Assembly (NCBI GenBank): GCA_018398765.1
Contig: JAHBMJ010001726.1
Location: 1-26,861, forward strand
Direction of reading: 5' to 3'
Length of the DNA: 26,861 nucleotides
Source: Chromera velia
Taxonomy: Eukaryota; Sar; Chromeraceae
Shown: piece by piece, positions 10,409 to 19,586 of the stretch
Layout: each line of letters starts with the position of its first letter
How positions within the stretch are numbered: position 1 is the stretch's first letter
The notes under the pieces: model-generated
Databases searched by the model: none
What the model saw: only the letters and a program-made list of their open reading frames with translations
What the model was told of the DNA's origin: nothing
Position numbers and translations under genes: made by a program

Positions 10409-11977
10409 ATGCTGAGATTGCCTCTCTTCCTTTCTCTTCTGGCGTTTTTGCACCGTGTGAAGAACTCAGATGGTCAGAGTTGCAGCGCCACCACCGATTT
10501 CTCTGGAGAGGTTCTTGTGCAGGGAGGAGTGATTGTGAATGAAGACGGCGAACAGAGAGCGGACGTTCTGATAGCCGATGGGAAGATTGTGCGTGTCGCC
10601 TCGGAAATTCCTGCAGAGAGTGCAGGCAGAGTGGTGGACGCGACCGGAAAATTCGTCTTTCCTGGGGGCATCGATCCGCACACTCACCTTGCCATGCCCT
10701 TCATGGGCACGGTTTCGATCGACGACTTTGAGAGCGGCCACAGAGCGGCACTAGCGGGGGGTACGACGATGCATGTTGATTTCGTTCTGCCTGTGGAGGG
10801 GTCGTTGGTGAAGGGGGTGAAAGAATGGGAAAAGAAGGCAGAGAAATCAAAAATGGACTATATGTTCCACATGGCAGTTACTGGGTGGAAGGATCAAATC
10901 TCTTCAGAAATGGAGACGGTTGTGAGGGAATACGGAATTAATTCATTCAAGTTCTTCCTTGCTTACAAGGGGGCTCTGATGGTCTCAGATGATCAGTTCG
11001 TGAAGGCACTGAGAAGGTGCAAAGAGTTGGGGGCGCTTGCGCAAGTCCATGCAGAGAATGGAGATGCAGTTGCCGAGGGGCAGGAAGAAATGATCCGGTT
11101 GGGGGTCACGCAGCCTCACGGGCACGCTCTCTCTCGTCCCGCTGAGTTGGAAGAAGAGGCAACTAATCGAGCTATCATGCTGGCTCGATTCGTAAACACC
11201 CCCCTCTATGTTGTCCATGTAATGTGCAAGGGGGCGATGGAGGCAGTCGCGAGAGCTCGCCAGGCGGGTCAGCGTGTGATTGGAGAGCCTACAATTGCGG
11301 GTATGGCTCTTGACGAGTCGCTCCTGTGGAACTCGAACTTCACAGAGGCGGCCAAATTCGTTATGTCACCCCCCATCCGCTCCCTTGAGCGAGACGGTTT
11401 GTTTCTCAGAGATGCACTTCGAAATGATGTGCTCAGTTTGATTGCCACAGATCACGCCACATTCAACTCTGAGCAGAAGGCAAAGGGGAAGGATGACTTC
11501 CGAATGATCCCAAATGGGGTCAACGGACTAGAAGAGAGAATTCCTGTGGCGTGGGAGTTGATGGTCAATTCCGGGAAGCTCTCGAGACCCCAATTTGCCC
11601 GTGCCGTCTCCACGGCTGCCGCAAAGATCTTCAACGTGTACCCCCAGAAGGGGGCCATCAGGGAGGGCTCAGACGCAGATCTGTTCATTATCGATCCGAA
11701 GGAGAAATTCCGAATCTCCAAAAACACACATCACTCCAATCTGGACACGAATGTGTTTGAGGGATTTGAGGGCACAGGGGCAGTCACAGTCACCATCAGC
11801 CAAGGCAGGGTGGTCTGGGAGGGGGGGAAGCTGCACTTAGACGGTGTAGAGGGCCGGTATGTGCGCGGGGATCCCTTTGCGCCCTTTCTTTTCTCAGGAA
11901 TTGACAATGAGGAGAAGAGGAAGGCACTCAAGAGAGAAGTGCCAAAGGCGAGCCCCACTGTGGTGGCATCTGCGTAA
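10409..11977 (+). CDS. DPYS: Dihydropyrimidinase / hydantoinase family amidohydrolase with N-terminal signal-like sequence
   Basis: 522 aa. The family opens the ring of 5,6-dihydrouracil or dihydrothymine to give N-carbamoyl-beta-amino acids, the second step of reductive pyrimidine breakdown. Visible active-site residues: H91 and H93 in DPHTHL, the carboxylated-lysine candidate K181 with Y186 five residues later (FKFFLAY), H214 in QVHAENGD, H270 in YVVHV, D348 in ATDHATF, the substrate-binding candidate N369 in IPNGVNG, and S320. GSDADLFIIDP (420-430) is the usual C-terminal beta-sandwich segment. Length and order match the eukaryotic enzyme, and similarity is continuous from VLVQGG (35) to about 490. 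Residues 1-20 (hydrophobic LPLFLSLLAFL) form a signal-peptide-like start that precedes the family's normal N-terminus. The ATG at 10409 is the first in frame; the next Met in frame is residue 97, too late. The gene is intronless, unlike its neighbours. The stop overlaps a perfect donor word, GTAAGT. Confidence 0.95.
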   Translation: MLRLPLFLSLLAFLHRVKNSDGQSCSATTDFSGEVLVQGGVIVNEDGEQRADVLIADGKIVRVASEIPAESAGRVVDATGKFVFPGGIDPHTHLAMPFMGTVSIDDFESGHRAALAGGTTMHVDFVLPVEGSLVKGVKEWEKKAEKSKMDYMFHMAVTGWKDQISSEMETVVREYGINSFKFFLAYKGALMVSDDQFVKALRRCKELGALAQVHAENGDAVAEGQEEMIRLGVTQPHGHALSRPAELEEEATNRAIMLARFVNTPLYVVHVMCKGAMEAVARARQAGQRVIGEPTIAGMALDESLLWNSNFTEAAKFVMSPPIRSLERDGLFLRDALRNDVLSLIATDHATFNSEQKAKGKDDFRMIPNGVNGLEERIPVAWELMVNSGKLSRPQFARAVSTAAAKIFNVYPQKGAIREGSDADLFIIDPKEKFRISKNTHHSNLDTNVFEGFEGTGAVTVTISQGRVVWEGGKLHLDGVEGRYVRGDPFAPFLFSGIDNEEKRKALKREVPKASPTVVASA

Positions 11978-12828
11978 GTGTCTCATAGCGTTTCCAGTCC
12001 AACCGACCAGAAACCAACGTCGTCCTCTCTCTAGTCCTCTCTATAGTCTATATACGTCTGCTGTATGCCAGCTTCTTCTCATCAAGAGTGTCTGTGGGAG
12101 AGCCTGCCAAGCTTAAAGCCCCTTTCTTAATTTAGCTCCCTCTGCCAGTGAAACCGGGACATAATTACGCATTAGGGACTGCATTTGTATTGATCATAAT
12201 ACTAGTCATAATATAGATCTTTTTAATATTATACATTGTTTTGATAGTCCTAGTGCTGTCCTAGCTACCACTTCTCTAGCTTCTAGTAGTCTAGCTTTCA
12301 TGTCTTTAGGTTTAGACTTCCTTCAATATAAACTTTAATTAAGTAACTTTTAAGTCTTTAATAACTTTGCTAGTAAATTGCTACTCGGTTTGTTATAGAA
12401 AAGTCTGAAAAGATGATACTATAGCCTAGCGGCCTGAGCCAGAACTAATGCTAGAATATAATGAGAAACCATGTTTCCACTAGTAACGTTAAAATCTATT
12501 GGTTATTTTTTTTTTAATTGGGGGAACTTGAATTGAAATGCATTATGCATGCATGGTAAAAGCACGGAGGCTGGAAAGCCAACGCTAAAGATATTAATTA
12601 ATTTAACAAATTAAGATCACTTGATGAGTGTTATCTCTCAGTACAACTTTCACTGACTTGAATGAATTAAAAGTTTTAAACATTGAAGGCACAACTCAAA
12701 AATAATCCTAGAAATAATCAGTCGCCTGTATTGATTTTGTTTGACTACAACTCTTTCTGATGTTGTATCATGAGAACAAAACACATCTAGAGACGTACAC
12801 AAACACACTTCTATACGCACATACACAC

Positions 12829-12900
12829 AGACACAGAGACACAAGCTGCACGGTGACAAGCACGCGCGCGCGCGCGCGCGCACACACACACACACACACG
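12829..12900. repeat. Alternating purine-pyrimidine tract (CG)n(CA)n
   Basis: Degenerate ACACA/ACAGA sequence leads into about 38-40 bases of strictly alternating CGCG then CACA at 12861-12900. Long CG/CA alternation is the classic Z-DNA-prone sequence. It lies in intergenic DNA between convergent 3' ends. Confidence 0.85.
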
Positions 12901-13204
12901 TACACAACCAGGCTTTATGGTTCTTTTTTGCCCTCCTTCTCTTCGTGAACACAACAGACAGACAGGCATGCAGGCAAGATGACGTTTGTTTTGAATTTGT
13001 TTCTTCTTCCTTTCAACCCAATCAATAAAACGAAACAAAATCATACGGACAATCAGAAGACAGACGGACAGAGGACTGTATTTTTCGTCTTCTCCCTCCT
13101 TTTCTTCATGTACACAACAAATATAAAAGAAGGAAAGGAGAAAAGACAAGAACACAAAACGACGTAGGCAGGCAGCGGACCCAAAAGTCGAGAGTTCAGG
13201 GCCC

Positions 13205-13300
13205 CTTGGAGACCAGACAGACTTGACCAGACACACTTTACCAGACAGACGGACAGACAGACAGACTATATTTTTCTTCAGACAGACAGGCACAGGGACA
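13205..13300. repeat. Degenerate (GACA)n / CAGA repeat
   Basis: The sequence is a run of GACA, GACG and CAGA words (CCAGACAGACTTGACCAGAC..., GGACAGACAGACAGAC) with short interruptions. The Arg/Thr/Asp-rich ORF across it is an artefact. Confidence 0.7.
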
Positions 13301-13552
13301 GACTTCGAGGAGAGAGATAGACGGATCGGTAGACTATCTGACACACTCCGTGCGAATGGCCCGGAAAGCGAAATAAACTTGTTTTTGCAACTCGCAGAAG
13401 TTTGTTGAGTGCCCCCTCAGCTGGATTCGCGCTTTCCGTAGATTTTGTGTGCGTCAAATCTTCCTGTCAACGTCAGGCGATCGACGATACCCACGCGGTC
13501 CGAGGGGAGTAATTTTTGTTAAGTATCCTTTCAGCTTCGCTTTCCGGGCCAT

Positions 13553-13680
13553 GTGGTTCCTCAGACACACGGACACACACTCAGACACACGCATACGGAT
13601 ACACGTGTTCACAGACACACAGGCACACGCACACCAACACGCACATATGGAGAGACACAGACACTCACACACGCACAAAG

Positions 13681-13731
<51 letters not shown>
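13553..13731. repeat. Degenerate ACAC-rich block followed by (GA)n
   Basis: CA-rich degenerate repeats (ACACAC, ACGCAC, GACACA) from 13563 to about 13678 run into an uninterrupted (GA)n of about 44 bases at 13686-13729. All three plus-strand frames stay open across it because GA and CA dinucleotides lack stop codons, so the ORFs here are not evidence for a gene. Confidence 0.85.
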
Positions 13732-13738
<7 letters not shown>

Positions 13739-14101
13739 CCAATCACACAGAGGCACACGGGCACACATTCTGTTTTCGGCATGTTCTCCCTCTTCCTTTG
13801 AGAGGAAATTACCCGTCTGAATGAAAAAAAAGGGGGGCGTCTGAAGGGGTTCGATGGTTGGAAAGATGGACAGGGGGCAGTTTGAATCAGAGGGGAAAAC
13901 ACAGAAAAAGAAATTAGAGGGAAAGATGACCCAAGTTTTATTGGAGGAGAGAAACACGAAAAGCCACAATCAAGCACGCTGAAGTGCATCCATAGAAACG
14001 TTGCAAATCATTACAGGATCTGTTCACGCATCCTCGCATCAACATTGTCATGTGGGCTGGATTCTTCTGAACGCTGCTGTCACCACGTGGCATCCACTCC
14101 C

Positions 14102-14598
14102 TCAGCCCCCGCCCACAGACCCTGCCGTCTCCTTGCCAGCTGCCGTCTTCCCATCATCTGGAATTGCAGGTTGCGGCACTGTCTCTTCCCTCTGCTCTGC
14201 GTGAAGAATCCGCACAAGGACGTACGTCTTCCAGGGACCAATGCGGTACCCTAGGGGTTGGATCCTCACAATGTCCCCCATCTTGGCCTCTGACGCTTCG
14301 TCGTGGCACCAGATCTTCTTCGTCAACCGGAACGTCTTCTTGTACCGCACTGAGTACATGTAACGGTCACACGCCACACGAATGGATTTCGGGTGCTTGT
14401 CATTGATCACGTACCCGATCATCTCGTTGTTTGGCAACCGATTCTTTGCAAAAGTCCGGAGCCATCCTGCGGTCTGCCTTTGCCACGTTTTGTAGTGCCA
14501 CCCACTGTCAAAAAGAACGCGAGTCAAAAACATGACTCCCACGAACAGTGTCCTGGTGCGACTCTCACAACAGTGAAAGACTGCTACCGCTGCGGCAT
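14102..14598 (-). CDS. rps17: Organellar (bacterial-type) small-subunit ribosomal protein S17
   Basis: Model: complement of 14102-14504 and 14588-14598, 137 aa. Protein S17 is a primary 16S/12S rRNA-binding protein of the 30S-type subunit. The S17 core spans about residues 32-107: [14 protein letters not shown]..., [14 protein letters not shown] (71-73) and the diagnostic KMGDIVRI (79-86 region), followed by W95KTYVLVRIL. It is the bacterial type, not cytosolic S11/S17e, so it acts in the mitochondrion or plastid; I favour mitochondrion because the sequence is divergent. A basic N-terminal extension of about 30 residues (Trp, Lys, Arg-rich, few acids) could be the targeting sequence, and the Ala/Gly-rich tail is unusual. 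The acceptor TTTTTGACAG before 14504 is strong. The ATG at 14598 gives an 11-nt first exon ending at GTAGCA, in phase. A rival donor, GTGAGA at 14568, is also in phase but then lacks a clear ATG. Confidence 0.88.
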
Positions 14599-15445
14599 TG
14601 TTCACCCCTTCTGTAGCTCAGACCCAAATATGAATAAAAGAGTGGGTTCTTTTGTCTCAGAACGAAGACGCTGTCGAGAGTGCTCTCCTCAAGACAATCC
14701 ACGCACCCGACGGACAAACACTGCATGCGCACGTTGTGTAAGTGACTGTCCCGTGAAACCAGGACGATTGGGGATGCGCAATTGCGGGTTTATGAGTCTT
14801 CAATGACATTCAAGAGGTGAGCATCCCTTGAAGTTGATGAGAACATCCATGCAGATGATCGATGATGATCCGACACGACAGACATTCGGCTCGGAGACGG
14901 AGAAAAAGGAGACGGCTTCGTTGCTGCGATTCATGGTAGACGGACGACTTGCATGTATGGCCTCGCGCGCGGTCGGGCCCGCGTTGGGGACTCGGGGTCC
15001 GACGCATGGCGGGCCCGGTCCCGCGTGGGGAGGCGCGCGCGTTCTGCATGCTAGCTGTCGATCACTGTTGCGCATCATTGCGTGGCCGCTGGATTCGCTG
15101 CTGGAAACCGCTACAAATCATCCTTGCGGAGGAAATCCGAAGCTTGACACGCTGCACAAAGTTCCACACGCTCTTCTCTTTGCCCTGCTCGGTCTGAAAC
15201 TTCGTCTGCCGATACGAGACTACGTGAGAGACAGGAACAAATCGACGTTTTCTGAGTCACCGCGCTGGTGTGAAGATCCTATATAGGTTGGCTCTGAACT
15301 GTTGCATCTTCCGTTTGCAGCCGGGAGACTGTTTCTTTGCCTTCTCAACCGTCTCAGGCATCCTTTTTCCTTCTTTCTCTCTGATAAGCGCCCGTTTTCT
15401 CAGCGTCTCTACCTGAGTGCTTCCATTTTTTTGTCAGATTGACTC
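14599..15445. promoter_or_regulatory. Divergent promoter region between S17 and the methyltransferase-like gene
   Basis: A GC-rich island covers about 14960-15055 and holds GGCGCGCGC (15032-15040) and TGCATG (15045-15050). A palindromic TATA-like element, CCTATATAGG, lies at about 15278-15287, 160 bases before the plus-strand ATG. A pyrimidine-rich stretch ending TTTTTTTGTCAG at about 15438 could be the acceptor of an intron in the 5' untranslated region. The plus-strand ORF across 14828-15286 begins with TTG and has no recognisable domain; I do not count it as a gene. Confidence 0.45.
15032..15050 (+). promoter_or_regulatory. GC-rich core GGCGCGCGC plus TGCATG, second copy
   Basis: Same word order and orientation as at 10045-10061, with a spacer of four bases instead of two. 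It lies 414 bases before the plus-strand ATG of the second divergent pair. TGCATGC continues into GCTAGC. Position and repetition suggest a regulatory element; this is inference. Confidence 0.35.
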
Positions 15446-18431
15446 ATGGAGCCTTCAGCCGACTTCAAGATGTACTACGCTTCAGCTCCGACGACCCCGT
15501 CGGATGCCGAGTGGATCGAGGACAGGCCCTGGAAAATGGACTCAAACGACGTCCACCTTGACAACATCCACAAGTGGCACGCTGAGGGGAAAATTGAGCC
15601 CATCATCTCCGTCTTCCACACGATCCCAATCGACAACATCTCCGGCATATGTTGGATCGCTCCTTCCTTCGAGCTCCTTGATATGATCGGTCAGGGAGTC
15701 CGAGAGGCAGGGTGCAAGAAGATTGTGAGTGTCGGTGCAGGATCGGGACTTCTGGAGTGGATGATCAACCAACACACAGGGATCCCTGTGGTCGCCCTCG
15801 AGTGCAAAAACACACGTGTCAGTTAGACATCGGGACTGTTGTTCCATTCCCCTCTCCTGACAAGTCATGTGGGTTGTCTGAACCTGAAAATGATCTTCTG
15901 ACTATCCATCGCCCCTCTCTCTCCTCCTGATTCACCTGAGAGGCCCTCAAGATTCCTTTATTCAGCAATGGATTCCATTGAGAACTCAGGTGATTTTGCT
16001 CCTTTGCCTTACGTTTCCCCCGCGACACTGCGCTCGTCCCCCCCTCATTACTTCTTTCTCCGTCTACCCTCGTTTTCCATCACCCTCCTGATCTCTGGAG
16101 ACGAGAACTGCTTCTCCTCCCGTCTCAGAAGATCGGAGCCTGACAGAAAGCGTCTACCTCCTCAAATGTACTTATTTATTTCGGCTGATATGAAGAGATT
16201 CAATACCCTTGAAGGTGCGTCGTTGACCACGATCCTCTCGTCCTTGTTCAGAGAACCGATGATTCTCCCTCTTTCCTTCTTGCTCTTCCTCCTCCCTCTT
16301 CTCCCTCTGTGTCTGTGCGTGCAGCTGATGAATAACCAATTCTACCCCCTGACTTGGATGCCACCCCTTCCCTCTCGCCAAGAGTGCACTAAGGGGGGTT
16401 GGGTCGTGGGTTCATCTCCTGAGAGGGTCTGGGGAGGGCAGATGCCTTCCTCGCCTCCTCGCTCCTCCAACGCGAAGGAGTCGCGTACTTCTCCCTTCAT
16501 CCTGTCCCCTCAAACTGTCTCCCCTCAAACCCTCTCCCCTCGAGGACCCACGGTTAGTCCCAGAGTACAGGTGCGCAGTACGTCACCTGCAGACAGGCAG
16601 GAGGGCGTGCGTTTCTTCCTTCGTGCGTCGGCAAATTGAATCTCTCCCTCTTCTTTTGTTCTTTGTTGGAAGCTTGTGGATTCGTTTCTGTCCCTCGTAC
16701 TCCTACTTGCTTGGCTGCCCAGTTCTTTTCCTTCCCTTTCGGACTTGTTGACTCAGCAATAGATACGCTTTCCTGTTTTTTCCATACGTACCTTTCTCTT
16801 CACACAAATGTCCTCACATGCCTTTCTCACGCGTCTGTCCCTTTCCCGCCTCTCTACTTGCCACAGATTCGAATGCTTCAAACAGGCCCTTTCTTCATCT
16901 CACACCTGTGTCTGCACTTACCCACTTTCGTGATTCAGCGTATAACCTCATCTCCCTTCCCCCCCCCCCCCCCCCGGTTGCAGAGAACGTCCCCCATCCC
17001 CTGGCGCCTAGACACCTCTCCCCAGATCAGTCGGGGGGGAGGGGAGCTCCCTGACCACAACAACAACAACAAGAGCAACTCCGGGCAGCAGCAGCAGCTG
17101 CAGCTTCCGTCCCTCGGCCTGTACACGCCTGTGAGAGCCTCTCGTGAGAGGGACTCCAGCAAGGAGTTCTCCGATAGCTTGGGCTCTTCTACCGGGGCCC
17201 CCTCCAACAAACAGATCACCAAGGGCCCCGGCCTGGTCCCGCAGACTCCCTCGAGAACCCCCGAAAGAAAGACATCCGTCAACTTCCAATCATCCACTCC
17301 TGAGCGCGCCGCCTCCGACGCTTCTGAGTACGACGACACGGATGAGGACCCCGGCAGAGATTCGGCTGAAGAGGGCCCAGCAGAGGGCCCCGGCAGTGTG
17401 GTGAAGAAGCCCACCTGGGGTCACATGACGGTGGCAACCTCCGAGGGCCCCTCTACGGACGGAGACGGGGGAGACGCCTCTCCAAGCTACAACACAGAAG
17501 CAAGGTCGAGTGCGGGCTCTGCCTCCTCGCCTTTTGCCTTTCGCTCCACAGGCTCCTCCCCTTCCCTCTTCCCCTCTTCCCGTCAGACCACTGCCGACAG
17601 CGTGACAGCCCCTGCAGCCCCGGCCCCCGAATCCCGTTCCCGTATGATTGTGAACCAGTCGATGAACTCGTCATGGCATGCTTTTGTGAACGCCCCCGGG
17701 TGTGTGTACGCAAATAGCGAGACGGCAGTGAGAAGTTCGTGGGGCAGCGAGCTGACCAACACCTCCAAGGGGACCCGGGCCGCGGCCCCGGACGAGGACA
17801 CCTCCGTCGACGAGACGTACTTCGAGCACATCAGACCGCACGTCGATGGAGACACAGCGCTCCTCTTCTGCTACGCTCAGGTGAGAATGGGGAAGGAGGC
17901 GCGGGAGGGGTTTTTCTGCTCTGCTGCTCACAAGTTCAAGTATAAGGAGCTGTGAGTGTTAGGTTGCTTGCGAGTCTTTCACTCTTTCTTTCTGCAGTGT
18001 CTCTCTCTTTGCATTCAACATCGATCAAGACCAGCTACACATGGATGTACAGGCAGATGCAGAGAGAGCCTCCGCAACCCTTCATGGTATTTCTGTATGC
18101 CTACTTGTCCGTCTATCCTTGCCAAACGGACTGACTCACTCATGCACTCGTCTCGTCCCCGTCTCCTCCCTGTATCTTTCTTTGCAGAGCTGCCGGCTGT
18201 TCCGGACCTTCAGAAAGTTTTTTGAAGAGGAGGTCGGTAGCCCAACCAGCTAGAGAAAGGAAACTCAATCAGATGAGTCGGGCTTATTTGTAATGTCGCT
18301 GAAAGAGAGGAAATGAAGAAAGAACAGATCGTTGATGCGTGTATGTAAACAAAAGATTTCAAAGAAGTGAGTGGTCTTCTTCGTTCCCATTTAATTCTCT
18401 GCCTCTCTCTCTCTCTCTCACGCACGCACGT

Positions 18432-18501
<70 letters not shown>

Positions 18502-18706
18502 TATTTCTGTAATCTGAGTTTACACTGCTGTTTACTTAGTACGTGATAGTCGACTTTTTGTAGTTTCCCTGTTGCTCCTTGTCAATCGACTTATCGACAC
18601 GCAGTCGGACGAAACGTGGTCGCTCCTTTCTCTCCATGCCTTCGTCTCATCAGCATGTGACGCCCTTCTAGGCCATATGCGTCGCTCTCTCTCGCTGTCC
18701 CTCTCC

Positions 18707-18738
<32 letters not shown>

Positions 18739-19031
18739 CTGTGTGTGTGTCTGTGTGTGTGTGTCTGTCTGTGTGTGTGTGTGTGAGGGTGCAGGTGCCA
18801 GGACGGTGTCTGATCCTGATCGGCTCTTCCCACTGCTTCCCGAACGCAGACGCCCTCGAGCGAGAGGCTCTGGCTGAGAGAGAGAGGGAGACAGGAGGGG
18901 AGGGGGGCAGACGGTGCGTGTGGGAGGTGGATGAGAAGTCGAAGCTCTTCAAGGACGACGCAGTGTACATCTACAGGAGGAGGGAGGAGACGCTGGGGGA
19001 GGGAGGGAGTGCTCCACGGGCACCCCTGTGA
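15446..19031 (+). CDS. Class I SAM-dependent methyltransferase-like protein with a large disordered insertion
   Basis: Model: join of 15446-15817, 16325-16570, 16984-17880, 18030-18086, 18188-18232 and 18795-19031; 617 aa, all junctions in phase 0. Residues 94-105 (VSVGAGSGLLEW) are SAM-binding motif I, and VVALE (115-119) ends strand beta-2 with the expected acidic residue. DTALLFCYAQ at the end of exon 3 is a motif-IV-like strand, FRTFRKFFEEE a helix, RCLILIGSSHCFP a beta-5-like strand, and DDAVYIYRRR the final strand. Between motif I and motif IV lies a disordered Ser/Pro/Asp-rich insertion with poly-Asn and poly-Gln, about 300-360 residues. Substrate unknown; a family of poorly studied eukaryotic proteins has the same strand pattern. 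Weakest borders: the exon 2 donor and the exon 4 acceptor (ATCAAG|ACC). Intron 15818-16324 could hide another exon. Exon 6 follows a (GT)n tract. Confidence 0.75.
16959..16975 (+). repeat. Poly-C run in the polypyrimidine tract of intron 2
   Basis: About 17 cytosines precede CGGTTGCAG, the acceptor of exon 3 (16984) of the methyltransferase-like gene. The open frame continues through the run as poly-Pro, so retention is conceivable, but the tract plus TTGCAG is a typical 3' splice site. Confidence 0.8.
18403..18500. repeat. (CT)n, (CA)n and (GA)n cluster in the last intron
   Basis: (CT)n at about 18403-18420, (CA)n at about 18435-18462 and (GA)n at about 18466-18498 follow one another within the intron 18233-18794 of the methyltransferase-like gene. 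Confidence 0.9.
18709..18786 (+). repeat. (GT)n tract directly upstream of the last acceptor
   Basis: About 75 bases of GT repeats with CTGT interruptions end about eight bases before the proposed acceptor GGGTGCAG at 18794. The usual pyrimidine tract is thus replaced by alternating GT. GT repeats near acceptors are known to influence splicing in other eukaryotes. Confidence 0.85.
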
Positions 19032-19055
19032 GGAGTGACTGAGAGGGGGAGTGTG

Positions 19056-19096
19056 TATGTGCGTGTGTGCATGTGCATGTGCATGTGCATGTGTGT
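19056..19096. repeat. (GTGCAT)n hexanucleotide repeat in the 3' region
   Basis: Four tandem copies of a GTGCAT hexamer, flanked by GT-rich sequence, lie just past the methyltransferase-like stop codon, probably in the 3' untranslated region. Confidence 0.8.
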
Positions 19097-19259
19097 ACGT
19101 AGGCTTGTACATGTCTTATCTGTCATGAAGGTGAGTGGCGTACGTTCGATTATGTAGTCTGAGAAGGAGGCAATATGGCCCTAGGAACACGTGTTTCGTC
19201 AAACGGTTCGGGTGCAAATATTAATACGTCTGGTCACTGTGCGTGTGGGCGGGGGACTG

Positions 19260-19586
19260 ATGACGGTCTCCAAAGCTTTTGATAATCGATTGACACCGCT
19301 TCAGGACGACGCAATTTTGTGGGATGCCCGCTTTTGCACAGAACTTCGAAAGGCCTGTGCACAACGGAAAGAGTCAAAGAAAAGCACAAGGAGCTGTCGT
19401 TTGGCGAGTGGCCTGGGTCGCCTTTGTTGCTGGTTTGTTTCAATGCTGTGTACCGATGCAGACTTGGACGACGAATATGCGGCCCTGCGTCACCGGCTTC
19501 CGGCCAGCAGGCACAAGCGAGAAGTAACAAGGAAGGACCAGAAACGAAGTGCATTAAGCCCTGAAGATGGCAGAAAGAAATCGTGA
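19260..19586 (+). CDS. Small basic hypothetical ORF (doubtful)
   Basis: I do not recognise it. From the ATG at 19260 the frame encodes 108 residues: a short N-terminal part (MTVSKAFDNRLTPLQDDA), a Cys-containing middle with LCCWFVSMLC, and a charged tail (DADLDDEYAALRHR, then Lys/Arg-rich to the end). The tail has protein-like composition, and ACCGATGCAG before GACTTGG could also be an acceptor. It starts 228 bases after the methyltransferase-like gene and has no clear promoter. It may be an exon of an unseen gene, part of that gene's 3' untranslated region, or chance. Confidence 0.22.
   Translation: MTVSKAFDNRLTPLQDDAILWDARFCTELRKACAQRKESKKSTRSCRLASGLGRLCCWFVSMLCTDADLDDEYAALRHRLPASRHKREVTRKDQKRSALSPEDGRKKS

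Larger units (their letters stand above)
11978..14101. other. Intergenic spacer: AT-rich block then low-complexity repeats
   Basis: 11978-12120 is the 3' region of the dihydropyrimidinase gene and may hold an alternative terminal exon. About 12120-12720 is AT-rich and CTAG-rich with TGCATGCATG at 12544-12553. About 12780-13740 is dominated by CA, CG, GACA and GA repeats. 13740-14100 is the 3' side of the S17 gene and contains a minus-strand AATAAA (plus-strand TTTATT at about 13936-13941), a candidate polyadenylation signal about 160 bases past the S17 stop. No protein gene is supported. Confidence 0.5.

Noticed and set aside
12811-13989. Several 100-180 residue ORFs on both strands
   Set aside because: They coincide with CA, CG, GACA and GA repeats, which lack stop codons in several frames.
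14828-15286. 152-residue plus-strand ORF upstream of the methyltransferase-like gene
   Set aside because: Starts with TTG, crosses the GC island, shows no domain, and fits better as promoter or 5' untranslated sequence.
15968-16324. Open segment reading RKRLPPQMYLFISADMKRFN as an extra exon
   Set aside because: Protein-like, and ends at GTGCGT, but no pair of borders keeps the phase between exons 1 and 2; left as part of the intron.
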